Source: Ruixingdingia sedimenti (GTDB taxonomy: Bacteria; Pseudomonadota; Alphaproteobacteria; Rhodobacterales; Rhodobacteraceae). Taken from it: DNA of 24,122 nt. A model generated the notes under the pieces. It was given only the letters and a program-made list of their open reading frames with translations. It made no database searches and was not told where the DNA came from. The position numbers were made by a program, and so were the translations under genes. Numbering within the stretch: position 1 is the stretch's first letter; each line of letters opens with the position of its first letter. Below, piece after piece: positions 13,886-23,127 of the stretch. The stretch lies in the NCBI RefSeq assembly GCF_031432425.1, contig NZ_JAVKPH010000044.1:1-24122 (forward strand), given 5' to 3'.

Positions 13886-16800
13886 GTGAGCGATGACGCT
13901 AATCCGAATGAACCCCATCTCCAAGCATTTAAGCATCTGGCTATCGAAGGAAACGGCAGCCTCCTCGGGAGTGTGGCGCTGCGGGGCGAACGAACTCTCA
14001 GTGGTTGGCTGCATGATCCGGCCCGGCCTCATCGCCGCTGCCGAATCCAAGTGATCCACACGCATACTGGGGCAATTCTAGCGGAGACCGTAGCAGACCG
14101 CCCACGACCGGATCTGGTCGCGGCAGGTCTTCACGGCGACGGCCACTATGGCTTCTCCATTGAGGTGCTTACTGATACGAATACCGCCCTTCCCGTCACC
14201 ATCCTAGAAGCAGAGGGTGGCCACACGCTTCGCAAGCTGGTGTTGCCCTCCAGCTGCAAGACAATTCACGGCACTGTCGATTCGGTCAACGGGCGCCAGA
14301 TCGGCGGTTGGGTGCAGGACTTGAGGGCGACCAACCGCATCTGCAAAGTCCAAGTGCGAGCAGAGGATAGCGGCGAGGTATTAGCAGAGGTTCAAGCAAA
14401 GAACTTGCGGCGCGACTTGGCCGAAGCCGGCATCGGCAATGGACGCCACGGCTTCACGGCACGAATTGCGGCACGCTCGGAGGACGAGATTACCGTCTTG
14501 GTGGAAGAGGTCGACACCGGCCATCTGATCCGCCGCCTGACACTGCCGCCCGAACGCATACGCGGCCGCGTCGACGTCGTGGTCGGCCGGAAGGTCGGTG
14601 GGTGGGTATTCGATACTGAATTTCCGGAACGCCGATGCCGGATCGAGTTGCGCGCAGGCGACACTAACGAAACAATAGCCGCGGCACAGGCTGACATGCT
14701 GCGTGATGACCTAGTTCATGCGCAAATCGGTGATGGCCGCCACGCCTTCATGCTTGAGGTTAACGCACGCGAGGATGAACCCCTGACCCTCCACGTGCAC
14801 GAAACCGAAACTGGTGTTCTTCTGCGCACGGTGCACATTGAGGCACGCGATACCAGAATCCTCGGCCACGTCACGACAGGCGAGCGTCGCCGAATCGGTG
14901 GATGGATTCAGGACCGCGACCGCCCCGAACACCGCTGCCGGGTGATCGTCGTGGCGGCAGATACCGGGCAGGTTCTGGCCGAAGCGAGCGCCGACAGACT
15001 GCGCAGCGACTTGGTTGACGCCGGAATCGGCGATGGCCATCATTCTTTTTCAGTCGAGGTGACACTGCGTGACTACGAAGCCGTTCCAGTCCGGGTAATG
15101 GAGGCCGAGAGCGGTCATGTGCTTGCCGAAATAATACTTCCGCCGACGCGCCCCATGATCGACCGAAGCCCCGAGGCCGTTGCAAAGCGTAATCGACTGC
15201 TAGCACCGTTCATGGACTCGGTTAGGATCAACGCGCTGATTGAAGATTCCGATCTTCGTACACAAGTATTGTACGAAAATATTCTGTCTTACTACCAGTT
15301 GTTTGATGCGGAATTCTACCGGGGGCAATATTTGTCAACGCAGGATAGCAGTGTTGATCCGCTTATTCATTACATCACGACAGGATCGAGCAAGTCCTTT
15401 GCGCCTAATGCCTATTTTGACCCAGTCGAGTATCTCTCTCTAAACCCAGATGTAGCGCCGCAAGGGGTAGACCCGATAATTCATTATTTTCTGTTTGGCT
15501 ACAGTCAGGGAAGGCCTGTTGGCTCCAGTTTTGACGCCACATATTACACTGAGCGGTATCCGGATGTAATAAGCACTCAGATAAACCCGCTCTATCACTT
15601 CCTAGCCTTTGGTCGAAAAGAGGGACGTATACCGATTAGTTCTGCCGAACAGGTAGTACAGTTTCTTCAAGAGAAAGAAGTACAGGGATTCGGCCTGCGT
15701 AGCAGCGGTCAGATAGTTCTAGTTACCCATGATCTTGCCGTGGGGGGCGCGCAACAGCTTGTGCGTGACTTGGCTCAATGGCTTATCTCCTCGACCAAAT
15801 ACAGCGTCTGCTTTGTCGCGATGGCCGATGGCGACCACCGCCACCTGTTCGAACGGATCGCGCCGGTGCATGTGCTTCCCAGAGAGCCCTCGTCGCAGGC
15901 AATTGCAGAACTGGAAGCCTTTGCCGGCACCGATGTGCGGGGGCTTTTCGTAAATTCTGCAGCCAGTAGCGGTTTCTTCGACTTCTGGAAGGCCGACACG
16001 CCGGCGATCTGCTACGTCCACGAGCTTCAGAAGATCCTCGATCTATTTCCCGGCAGCATTGCGCGGCTCAACGACCGATGCACCACCTTGGTATGTGGCA
16101 GCACGGCGGTGCTGGACAACCTGCGCGACGCCCACTGCGTTCCCGCCGCCAAGTTGCGCCTGATCTACGATTTTATCGGCCCGGTATCGAGCGAGGGCCG
16201 ATCCGATGCCCGCCGCGCGGCGCAGCGCAAGGAGCTCGGCATACCGGATGACAGCCTCGTCGTGATGGGTTGCGGAATCATGCATTGGCGCAAGGCGCCC
16301 GACAAGTTCATCGAGGTGGCCGAACTGGTCCGCGAAAGGCTGGACCGCCCTGTAACTTTTGCGTGGATCGGCGGCGGCCCCGACGAGGTCGCGTGCCGAA
16401 GGATGATTGCCGAGAAGAACCTGGGCGATACAGTCCGGCTTCTTGGTTATAGGGAGGACGTGGCCGATGCGCTCGAGGCCGGAGACCTGTTTCTGCTCTC
16501 GTCCGAGGAAGACCCCTTCCCACTGGTCTGCCTCTACGCCGCCGCGAAGCAGCTGCCGGTTCTTTGTTTTGACGATGCGGGCGGTATGCCGGAGTTCGTC
16601 GCGCGCGGCTGCGGCCTAGCTGTGCCGTTCCTCGATGTCGCGGCGATGGCGGATGCGATATGTCTTTACGCGAATGACCCAGATAGAGTGGCACGCGACG
16701 GGAACTCCGGCCTGCAAGCGGTGCTGGAGGAATTCACCGTCACCGAAGCGGGCCCGCGCATCCTCGATCTCTTGCGCGACTCGATGGGCGTAGCTCCACA

Positions 16801-18799
16801 CGTCAGCGTAATTGTGCCGAACTACAACTATGAAAACTACCTCGACGAACGCCTTCGAACGATCTACGCTCAGACCTTCCAGGATTTCGAAGTTATCCTG
16901 CTCGATGACGCATCACCCGACAATTCGCTTGCAGTTCTAGAGAGATGGGCCGCCCGGCGTCCAGCGACGCGGGTTGTGGCAAATACCGAGAACTCCGGCT
17001 CGCCATTCATACAGTGGCTGCGCGGCATCCGCGAGGCGCGGTCAGACCTGATCTGGATCGCGGAGGCCGACGATTTCTGCGAACCCGGGTTACTAGCGGC
17101 GCTGGTACCTGCCATGGATGATCGCAACGTTTTTATAGCCCATGCGAAATCCGTGCCGGTGCGGGCCGATGGCAGCCGGATCGGGGATTACGACGACCTT
17201 TACCTCAACCGCATCGCTGATGGGAGGTGGCGGAAATCCTATGTCGCCACTGATCATGTCGAGGTGGATTCCGGTTTTGCTGTCGGTAATGTGATCCCCA
17301 ACGCGAGCGCAGTGATGCTGCGGCGGTTCGAACCAGATGACGCCTTCGTGCAGGAGGTCTCGTCTATGCGTATGTGTGGTGACTGGTATTTCTACCTGCG
17401 AGCGCTACGCGGCGGGCACATCGCCTTCGATGCCCGTCCGCTGAACTTTCACCGGCGGCACGGCAATACCGTTACAAGCCAGACCGAAGGCAGCCTACGA
17501 TATTTCAACGAACTAGTAGCGATTCGGAGCTTCCTGAGCGCCAACTACCAGCTGTCGAAGCCCACGCGCGAACGCATGGATGCTTTCATCGTGCAAGACC
17601 TAGACCGATTTGGAGTGGTGGACGAGGCAACGCGAGCCGAAATCAGGGCAACCGCCGGCGCTGTGTGCGTAAAGGCTCTGCCTACCCTGCTCGCCGTCAT
17701 CAGTGACCTGTCGCCCGGCGGAGGGCAGATGTTCGCGATACGCCAAGCCAATGGATGGAGTCGCGCTGGTGGGCGCGCAATTCTTCTGAACGTCGGCATG
17801 TACCCCGACCACACCGGAGTTCTAAAGCGGATTGACAGCCGCGTGGCGTTCCGCGACGCGCGCGAACCAGGATTTTCATTGGAAACTCTGCTGCGCGACT
17901 ATGACATTGATGTGGTGAACTCATCACTTTGGTGGGCTGACCGGTACATCCATTCGCACCGAGATGCGCTACCTGATACTGTAGCTTGGTGCGTTACCAT
18001 GCACGGCTGCTATGAAACGCTGCTGACTAATCCCGACACCGACAAGAGCTTTCCTGCTCGATTTCCCGAGATGCTCGAGCGAGTGGACGAATGGGTCTAC
18101 ATCGCTGAGAAAAACTTAGAAGTATTCCGGATATACGGCAAACCATCGCGCATCTCAAAGATCGACAACGGCTTCGAACCTGAGTCGCCTCGCCTTCTAA
18201 CACGTCAAGAACTTGGACTACGGCCCGGGGCGCTAGTGCTGCTATTGGCGAGCCGCGCGATCGAGCCCAAGGGCTGGTACCAGGCCGTCGAGGTCACAAA
18301 GCGTCTCAATGCGGCGGGCATCGCGGTCGACCTAATGCTGGCCGGAGACGGCCCAGCCGCCGAGCGCATCCGTGCCGAGGAAACCGCAGACTTCATCCAT
18401 CTCTATGGCCATGTCGACAACGTGCAGGATTACATCAACGTCGCCGACATCGGGCTGCTGCCAAGCTACTTCACAGGGGAGTCAATGCCGCTCGTGGTGA
18501 TCGAGATGATGGCCCAAGCGAAGCCGATCGTCGCCTCGAACGCTGGAGAAATTCCTCAGATGCTGACCAGCGCAGACGATGAAATTGCCGGGGCGGTGGT
18601 TGAAATTGTTGACGGGACCGTCCCGGTTGAGGCACTGGAAGTTGCTGTGCTCTCGCTGTCGGACGCAAAGGCCCGAGAACGCGCAGGCAGGATTGCTCAG
18701 AGCATTTTTCAACAGCGGTTCACGATGTCGACGATGCTTCAGAGATACAGGGCCATGTACGAAAGTAACCTTATTCGTCGTCGAGAGCTTCACGACTGA
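13886..18799 (+). CDS. Giant multidomain glycosyltransferase (repeats, then GT4-GT2-GT4)
   Basis: The 1637-residue protein starts at a GTG behind GAGG. Residues 27-420 are four repeats of about 98-100 residues, each with GGW(V/I)xD, CRI, (E)VLAE, LRxDLxxAGIGDGrHxF and a closing LPP-like strand, suggesting beta-sandwich modules. Residues 470-590 are three repeats of FDxxYYxxxYPDV...HYxxxGxxEGRxP type. Then come GT4 domain 1 (608-960; THDLAVGGAQQLVRDL, SSEEDPFPLVCLYAAA), a GT2 domain (971-1200; VSVIVPNYNYENYLDERL, ILLDDASPDNS, EADDF) and GT4 domain 2 (1265-1625; SDLSPGGGQMFAIR, GESMPLVVIEMMAQAKPIVAS). It probably adds several sugars in building a surface polysaccharide. No signal peptide or membrane span is seen, so it should act in the cytoplasm. 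Sugar specificities are unknown. Confidence 0.9.
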   Translation: MSDDANPNEPHLQAFKHLAIEGNGSLLGSVALRGERTLSGWLHDPARPHRRCRIQVIHTHTGAILAETVADRPRPDLVAAGLHGDGHYGFSIEVLTDTNTALPVTILEAEGGHTLRKLVLPSSCKTIHGTVDSVNGRQIGGWVQDLRATNRICKVQVRAEDSGEVLAEVQAKNLRRDLAEAGIGNGRHGFTARIAARSEDEITVLVEEVDTGHLIRRLTLPPERIRGRVDVVVGRKVGGWVFDTEFPERRCRIELRAGDTNETIAAAQADMLRDDLVHAQIGDGRHAFMLEVNAREDEPLTLHVHETETGVLLRTVHIEARDTRILGHVTTGERRRIGGWIQDRDRPEHRCRVIVVAADTGQVLAEASADRLRSDLVDAGIGDGHHSFSVEVTLRDYEAVPVRVMEAESGHVLAEIILPPTRPMIDRSPEAVAKRNRLLAPFMDSVRINALIEDSDLRTQVLYENILSYYQLFDAEFYRGQYLSTQDSSVDPLIHYITTGSSKSFAPNAYFDPVEYLSLNPDVAPQGVDPIIHYFLFGYSQGRPVGSSFDATYYTERYPDVISTQINPLYHFLAFGRKEGRIPISSAEQVVQFLQEKEVQGFGLRSSGQIVLVTHDLAVGGAQQLVRDLAQWLISSTKYSVCFVAMADGDHRHLFERIAPVHVLPREPSSQAIAELEAFAGTDVRGLFVNSAASSGFFDFWKADTPAICYVHELQKILDLFPGSIARLNDRCTTLVCGSTAVLDNLRDAHCVPAAKLRLIYDFIGPVSSEGRSDARRAAQRKELGIPDDSLVVMGCGIMHWRKAPDKFIEVAELVRERLDRPVTFAWIGGGPDEVACRRMIAEKNLGDTVRLLGYREDVADALEAGDLFLLSSEEDPFPLVCLYAAAKQLPVLCFDDAGGMPEFVARGCGLAVPFLDVAAMADAICLYANDPDRVARDGNSGLQAVLEEFTVTEAGPRILDLLRDSMGVAPHVSVIVPNYNYENYLDERLRTIYAQTFQDFEVILLDDASPDNSLAVLERWAARRPATRVVANTENSGSPFIQWLRGIREARSDLIWIAEADDFCEPGLLAALVPAMDDRNVFIAHAKSVPVRADGSRIGDYDDLYLNRIADGRWRKSYVATDHVEVDSGFAVGNVIPNASAVMLRRFEPDDAFVQEVSSMRMCGDWYFYLRALRGGHIAFDARPLNFHRRHGNTVTSQTEGSLRYFNELVAIRSFLSANYQLSKPTRERMDAFIVQDLDRFGVVDEATRAEIRATAGAVCVKALPTLLAVISDLSPGGGQMFAIRQANGWSRAGGRAILLNVGMYPDHTGVLKRIDSRVAFRDAREPGFSLETLLRDYDIDVVNSSLWWADRYIHSHRDALPDTVAWCVTMHGCYETLLTNPDTDKSFPARFPEMLERVDEWVYIAEKNLEVFRIYGKPSRISKIDNGFEPESPRLLTRQELGLRPGALVLLLASRAIEPKGWYQAVEVTKRLNAAGIAVDLMLAGDGPAAERIRAEETADFIHLYGHVDNVQDYINVADIGLLPSYFTGESMPLVVIEMMAQAKPIVASNAGEIPQMLTSADDEIAGAVVEIVDGTVPVEALEVAVLSLSDAKARERAGRIAQSIFQQRFTMSTMLQRYRAMYESNLIRRRELHD

Positions 18800-18921
18800 T
18801 CGAACTGCCTCAGTCAAATCTGTCCTCATCACCAACAGACAGCCGCTGAACCAGCAAGTTTAGCGTGTTAACCATCAGCTCCGGGTAACAAACACCCGCA
18901 ACATGATCAGGGAAATGAAGT

Positions 18922-20028
18922 ATGCTAAGAAACCCACTCGTTCTAGGCGTTTCCCCAGTACCCAAAATTGAGGGAATCAAGCTGGATGAAGTGTTTCGGC
19001 GCCTTGGGCAGAATTCTGGGAATATGCTGTTCACCGAGTCACTACTCAAAAATCTTGCCGGCTCCACCCATGCCTTCTTTGATTTCAACCAAGACGCACT
19101 GGATGGACGCGATTGCTTAGTGGTTGCCGCCGCGAACTGGCTCGCAACCGGGCAGGACATGGCATGGCTAGCAGACCGACTGGAACTTACCACGCTTCCG
19201 ATCTTTATCGTCGGTCTAGGCGCCCAATCGACCTTGGATGGGAAGATCCCGAAACTGCCGCCCGGAACGCAGCGCCTCGTGCGGCTTATCAGCGAACGTT
19301 CGGTGAATATAAGCGTGCGCGGTCACTTCTCTGCCGAAGTCCTAGATCACTATGGGGTCCACAATGTCGTGGTGACAGGCTGTCCTTCGCTGTTATTGGC
19401 AGGCAAGCGTGGCTTTTCCATCGCAACCCCCGACGCCCTGCCCGATAGCAGCGTGTGCCTGCACGGCACGAGGCACAGGTTTCACAAGACCGACGCTTTC
19501 CAGAATTATATCTATGCTCAGGGCTTCACGCGCAGGATTGACATGGTGCTGCAATCGGAACTGGCAGATACCCTATATGTTCTTGGCCGGACAAACAATG
19601 CGGAAAGTGTTCGTCAAGCCGCCGAACCGTTAGTTGCAAGCTATGGCACTGACAATATTGATCAGATCGCTCGGTATCTCAAAACGCACGGCAAGATATT
19701 CTTCGAACTTGAACCTTGGCTAGACTACCTACGCACAAAGTCGTTCTGCGTCGGCACACGCATTCATGGCACCGTGGCCGCCCTGCTGAGCGGCACGCCG
19801 GGCATGCTGATAGCTCATGACTCTCGCACCCGGGAACTAGCCGAGACTATGAGCATCCCCTTCGTTCTGTCGACGGCAATCGACACAGATCGCCCAATCG
19901 ATTTCGACGCGCTCTACGATCCTGCGGCGATGCGCAGCTTCGAAACAGCATATCCAGCGTATCTGCACCGGTTCAAGGAGTTCTTTGCCGGAAACGGGCT
20001 GGAAGTAACGCCGGATATCCAAGGCTAG
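18922..20028 (+). CDS. Polysaccharide pyruvyl transferase family protein, C-terminus clipped by IS5
   Basis: The 368-residue protein shows family blocks NSGNMLFTESLLKNL, PIFIVGLGAQS, ISVRGHFSAEVLDHYGV, VVTGCPSLLL and the C-terminal CVGTRIHGTVAALLSGTPGMLIAHDSR. Members transfer pyruvate from phosphoenolpyruvate to polysaccharide sugars or are related enzymes of unknown acceptor. It starts 122 bases after the giant glycosyltransferase with AGGGA upstream. The stop codon TAG is created by the IS5 insertion: joining the flanks (aaggcTA and TAccttcc) restores an open frame of seven more codons, YLPGCDS, ending in TAA at 23211-23213. The loss is at the extreme C-terminus and the core is intact, so activity may survive. 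Confidence 0.85.
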   Translation: MLRNPLVLGVSPVPKIEGIKLDEVFRRLGQNSGNMLFTESLLKNLAGSTHAFFDFNQDALDGRDCLVVAAANWLATGQDMAWLADRLELTTLPIFIVGLGAQSTLDGKIPKLPPGTQRLVRLISERSVNISVRGHFSAEVLDHYGVHNVVVTGCPSLLLAGKRGFSIATPDALPDSSVCLHGTRHRFHKTDAFQNYIYAQGFTRRIDMVLQSELADTLYVLGRTNNAESVRQAAEPLVASYGTDNIDQIARYLKTHGKIFFELEPWLDYLRTKSFCVGTRIHGTVAALLSGTPGMLIAHDSRTRELAETMSIPFVLSTAIDTDRPIDFDALYDPAAMRSFETAYPAYLHRFKEFFAGNGLEVTPDIQG

Positions 20029-20029
20029 G

Positions 20030-20258
20030 TCATGTTGACAAATGGCGGAGCCAGAGGCGGATCGACGTGATGTCGATGAAGCCCAGGAAGCTTTCGGCGG
20101 TCTTGTCGTAGCGGGTGGCGACGCGACGGGCATTCTTGAGCTTGTTGAAGCACCGCTCAACGAGATTGCGCAGGCGGTAGAGCCTGCGGTCAACGGCGAC
20201 CCGTAGCTTCCGGGTTTTGCGCATGGGGATGACCGGCACCACGTCGCGCACCTCCATG
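20030..20258 (-). pseudogene. IS5-family transposase OrfB, C-terminal fragment
   Basis: The minus strand encodes VPVIPMRKTRKLRVAVDRRL, then LRNLVERCFNKLKNARRVATRYDKTAESFLGFIDI and LWLRHLST before a TGA at 20032-20030. This is the end of the IS5-family DDE domain, including the catalytic Glu in NLVERCFNKLK. The fragment loses homology at about 20258, where the IS3-family element begins; the boundary is approximate. Confidence 0.85.
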
Positions 20259-20531
20259 GGTAATCCTCCCCGAAAGTAAGGGGCTGCATAAGTAGAATTT
20301 TCTCGCCAAGAAGAACGAGGAGATTCTGAATGAAGACCAGCAGATACACTGAAGCGCAGATTCTGGCGATCCTGCGGCAAGCCGAAGGCGGTGTGCCGGT
20401 GGCGGAGCTGTGCCGCGAGCACGGGATGAGCGACGCGTCCTTTTACAAGTGGCGGGCCAAGTATGGCGGCATGGATGCGTCGATGGTCAGCCAGATGAAG
20501 GCGATGGAAGAAGAGAACCGTCGGCTGAAGC
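20259..20531 (+). mobile_element. IS3-family element, 5' fragment
   Basis: Sequence between the IS5 OrfB fragment and the IS66 end holds the leader and start of an IS3-type orfA. The left boundary is judged only from loss of IS5 similarity; a small hairpin of the CCTCCCC/GGGG type lies near the end (about 20267-20283). The right part of the element, including orfB, is absent from the window. Confidence 0.6.
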
Positions 20532-20593
20532 GTAACCACCCGGTTGGCACCGCCTGCCGGATTTCGTCGTGTGGTTCTAAGATACGTGCATAG
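20330..20593 (+). pseudogene. IS3-family OrfA, truncated by IS66 and ending in IS66 sequence
   Basis: The frame begins MKTSRYTEAQILAILRQAEGG, with VAELCREHGMSDASFYKWRAKYGG forming the helix-turn-helix of IS3-family (IS407-like) OrfA, then KAMEEENRRLKR, the start of the leucine-zipper region. At residue 68 the IS66 terminal repeat begins, and the last 19 residues before the stop at 20593 are non-native. Native OrfA would be around 90 residues and lead by frameshift into OrfB, which is lost. Confidence 0.85.
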
Positions 20594-20631
20594 CGACGTC
20601 GCAAACGACGTGTCTTATGCGCGGAGGGGCG

Positions 20632-21012
20632 ATGCGGGGCGAGGTTCTGGGTGTTGAGCGCCGCCGGCGTTGGGACGACGAGGTGAAGCTGGCGGTCGTG
20701 AGCGCCGTGGGGGTAGACGGTGCGACGGTCACCCAGGTTGCGCAGCGCTACGAGGTGACGCGCCAACAGATCTACGCCTGGCGTCACGAGCTGAAGCGCA
20801 AGGGTTTATGGTCGCCTGATGCTGGGGCGCTGTTCCTGCCCGCCGGCATGGTGCCCGCGATGGAACTGAGCACGGTTGAGCCTCCAGCCCGGGCCGCCGC
20901 CCCGGCAGCATGGGTTGAGTTGCGGCTCGCGAAGGGCCGCGTGCTTCGGTTCGAGAGTAACATCGACGATGTGGCGCTGTCGCGCCTGATCCGCGCGGTG
21001 GATGCGGCATGA
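20632..21012 (+). CDS. tnpA: IS66-family accessory protein TnpA
   Basis: The 126-residue protein starts MRGEVLGVERRRRWDDEVKLAVV and contains the helix-turn-helix VTQVAQRYEVTRQQIYAWRHELK, then a C-terminal WVELRLAKGRVLRFESNIDD segment. It is the DNA-binding accessory protein needed with TnpB for IS66 transposition. The ATG at 20632 is chosen because GGAGGGG lies 4-9 bases before it; an in-frame ATG at 20617 would place that site within the gene. Its stop overlaps tnpB (ATGA). Confidence 0.9.
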   Translation: MRGEVLGVERRRRWDDEVKLAVVSAVGVDGATVTQVAQRYEVTRQQIYAWRHELKRKGLWSPDAGALFLPAGMVPAMELSTVEPPARAAAPAAWVELRLAKGRVLRFESNIDDVALSRLIRAVDAA

Positions 21013-21356
21013 TCGGTCCGGGAACCGGGGTGCGGGTATATCTGGCCTGCGGTGCGACCGACATGAGAAAGGGGATCGGCGGGCTGGCGGCGCTGGCGCA
21101 AGACGTGTTGCGCCAGAAGCCGACCGGCGGTGCGGTCTTCGCCTTCCGGGGCCGCAAGGGTGATCGGCTGAAGCTGCTCTACTGGGATGGCCAAGGCTTC
21201 TGCCTTTACTACAAGGTCCTGGAGCGCGGGCGCTTTCCCTGGCCGAACACCAGTTCGGGGGCGGTGCGGCTGACCTCGGCGCAGTTGGCGATGCTGTGGG
21301 AGGGCATCGACTGGCGTCGACCGGACTGGGGCGCGCCACCGGCCCGGGTGGGGTGA
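21009..21356 (+). CDS. tnpB: IS66-family accessory protein TnpB
   Basis: A 115-residue protein with the TnpB hallmark VYLACGATDMRKGIGGLAAL, then VFAFRGRKGDRLKLLYWDGQGFCLYYKVLERGRF. It is complete, begins at the 4-bp overlap with tnpA and precedes the transposase. It assists TnpC in transposition; the biochemical role is not well defined. It is not the TnpB nuclease of IS200/IS605 elements. Confidence 0.94.
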   Translation: MIGPGTGVRVYLACGATDMRKGIGGLAALAQDVLRQKPTGGAVFAFRGRKGDRLKLLYWDGQGFCLYYKVLERGRFPWPNTSSGAVRLTSAQLAMLWEGIDWRRPDWGAPPARVG

Positions 21357-21418
21357 CTTATCCGCCTGAAACCATTTGTTTTTATGGTGCTTCCGGGTGG
21401 GGCGTGGTAAATGATGGC

Positions 21419-23044
21419 ATGTCGAGCGACGCGCCTATTCTTCCCGAAGATCCCGCCATTCTGAAGGCGATGATCGCCGCCTTGCAGGCGGAAAACGCGA
21501 AGATGTCGGCGACGATCCGGGCGCATGGCCAGCTCATCCAGACGCTCCGACTGCGGATCGCGAAGCTGAAAAAGCAGGCCTTCGGCAAGTCCTCGGAAAA
21601 GATCGAGCGCGAGATCGAACAGCTCGAACTGGCGCTCGAGGACCTGCTCATCGCCAGCGCCGAAAGCGCCACCACCCCGGCGGACGACGACGAGGCGGAT
21701 GCCGCCCTTGAGGTCGCGACCGACGACATCGACGCGGGCAAGCCCCGCCGTCGTCCCCGTGTGTCGGCAACCACCCCGCGCGAGCGGCGGGAGCTCGATC
21801 CCGGCAGCTGCTGCCCGGATTGCGGCGGCGATCTGCGCCTCGTGGGCGAGGACATGAGCGAGATGCTCGACCTTGTCGCGGCACAGCTGAAGGTCCTGCA
21901 GATCGCGCGGCTGAAGAAGTCCTGCCGCCGTTGTGAGAAGATGGTGCAGACGCCCGCGCCCAGCCGTCCGATCCCCGGCAGCATGGCGAGCGCGGCGCTC
22001 TTGGCCTGGATCCTCGTGTCCAAGTTCGATGACCATCTTCCTTTGTATCGTCAGGCCGAGATCTTCGCCCGCATGGGGGCAAACATCCCGGACAGCACGC
22101 TGGTCGACTGGTGTGGGCGCGCCATGAAGGTGTTGGCGCCGCTGGTCGATCGGCTCGAGGCCGATGTGATGGCCAGCGACCTTCTCCACGCCGATGACAC
22201 CCCCATCCGGGTGCTGGACCGGTCCCTCAAGGACCGAGGCCTCGGCAAGGGGGTGAAGCAAGGCCGGATCTGGGCCTATGTCCGCGATCCGCGACCCTGG
22301 ACAGGCACAGCGCCACCCGGGGCGGTCTACCGCTTCGCCCCGGACTGGAAGCAAGAGCATGTCCATGGGCATCTGGCCCAGACCCGCGGCATCCTGCAGG
22401 CCGACGGCTACAAGGGCTACGCCAAGCTTTACGAACCCGACCCAGACGGCACGCCCCGTCTGCAGGAGGCGTCATGCTGGGCGCATCTGCGGCGCGACTT
22501 CCACGACGAATGGGCCAAGACGAAATCCGCCATCGCGCGCGAGGCGCTCGACCGCATCGGCGCGCTCTACGACATCGAGCGCGAGATCAACGGGCAGCCT
22601 GCCGAGATCCGCGTTGCCGCGCGCCAGAAGCTCAGCGCGCCGAAGGTCGAAGCCTTCTTCGCCTGGTCCGAGAGCCAGCTCACGCGGATCCCCGGCAAAG
22701 GCGACCTCGCGCGCGCATTCCGCTATGGGCTGGCCCGTCGGGCCTCGTTCAGCCTCTTCCTCGGCGACGGCCGCGTCGCCATCGACAACAATCCGGCCGA
22801 GCGTGCCCTGCGCCCGATCGGCATCGGCCGGAAGAACTGGCTCTTCGCGGGCGCCGACACCGGCGGCGAAACGCTGGCCCGCGCCATGACGATCATCGAG
22901 ACCGTCAAGCTGAACGGCCTCGATCCGCAGGCCTATCTTGCCGACGTGCTCAACCGGATCCAAGACCACAAGATCAATCGTCTCGATGAACTGCTCCCGT
23001 GGAACTGGACACCGGTCGCCGTCGCTCAGGCCGAGGCCGCCTGA
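21419..23044 (+). CDS. tnpC: IS66-family transposase TnpC
   Basis: The 541-residue transposase has an N-terminal coiled-coil (MIAALQAENAKMSATIRAHG to EQLELALEDLL), a zinc-finger-like segment CCPDCGGDLR...CRRCEK and the DDE domain: LLHADDTPIRVLD, GILQADGYKGYAKLY and IDNNPAERALRPI, which supply Asp, Asp and Glu. A helical C-terminal domain follows (LADVLNRIQDHKINRLDELLPWNW). The start at 21419 begins the family's usual MSSDAP-type leader; the frame is open to 21296. It is intact and ends 6 bases before the right inverted repeat. Confidence 0.95.
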   Translation: MSSDAPILPEDPAILKAMIAALQAENAKMSATIRAHGQLIQTLRLRIAKLKKQAFGKSSEKIEREIEQLELALEDLLIASAESATTPADDDEADAALEVATDDIDAGKPRRRPRVSATTPRERRELDPGSCCPDCGGDLRLVGEDMSEMLDLVAAQLKVLQIARLKKSCRRCEKMVQTPAPSRPIPGSMASAALLAWILVSKFDDHLPLYRQAEIFARMGANIPDSTLVDWCGRAMKVLAPLVDRLEADVMASDLLHADDTPIRVLDRSLKDRGLGKGVKQGRIWAYVRDPRPWTGTAPPGAVYRFAPDWKQEHVHGHLAQTRGILQADGYKGYAKLYEPDPDGTPRLQEASCWAHLRRDFHDEWAKTKSAIAREALDRIGALYDIEREINGQPAEIRVAARQKLSAPKVEAFFAWSESQLTRIPGKGDLARAFRYGLARRASFSLFLGDGRVAIDNNPAERALRPIGIGRKNWLFAGADTGGETLARAMTIIETVKLNGLDPQAYLADVLNRIQDHKINRLDELLPWNWTPVAVAQAEAA

Positions 23045-23072
23045 TCAACCGCGGTGCCAACCGGGCGGTTAC

Positions 23073-23127
23073 CAAAGAACGCCCACTCGTCGTTCGACAT
23101 CAGGTTTCGTGCCACGCTGGTCTCCAT
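23073..23127 (-). pseudogene. IS5-family OrfA, first 18 codons only
   Basis: The minus strand from the ATG at 23127 reads METSVARNLMSNDEWAFF and is then cut by the IS66 right end. It is identical to the start of the OrfA at 789. Confidence 0.85.

Larger units (their letters stand above)
20532..23072 (+). mobile_element. Complete IS66-family element
   Basis: The element is 2541 bp. Ends read inward are GTAACCACCCGGTTGGCACC and GTAACCGCCCGGTTGGCACC, alike at 21 of 22 positions over the full repeat (20532-20553 and 23051-23072). It carries the standard three genes tnpA, tnpB and tnpC. IS66 normally makes an 8-bp duplication, but the flanks here are GCTGAAGC on the left (within IS3) and CAAAGAAC on the right (within IS5). 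The lack of a match implies a rearrangement after insertion. Confidence 0.93.

Noticed and set aside
13927..15145. DNA repeat array or CRISPR-like structure in the glycosyltransferase gene
   Set aside because: The repetition is at protein level (four diverged modules of about 100 residues); the DNA is not near-identical and there are no spacers. I saw no CRISPR array anywhere in the window.
21209..22372. 387-codon minus-strand open frame
   Set aside because: It is antisense to tnpB and tnpC of IS66 and has no recognisable domain.
20524..23080. 8-bp target duplication for IS66
   Set aside because: The flanking octamers GCTGAAGC and CAAAGAAC differ completely, so no duplication is claimed; treated as evidence of rearrangement instead.
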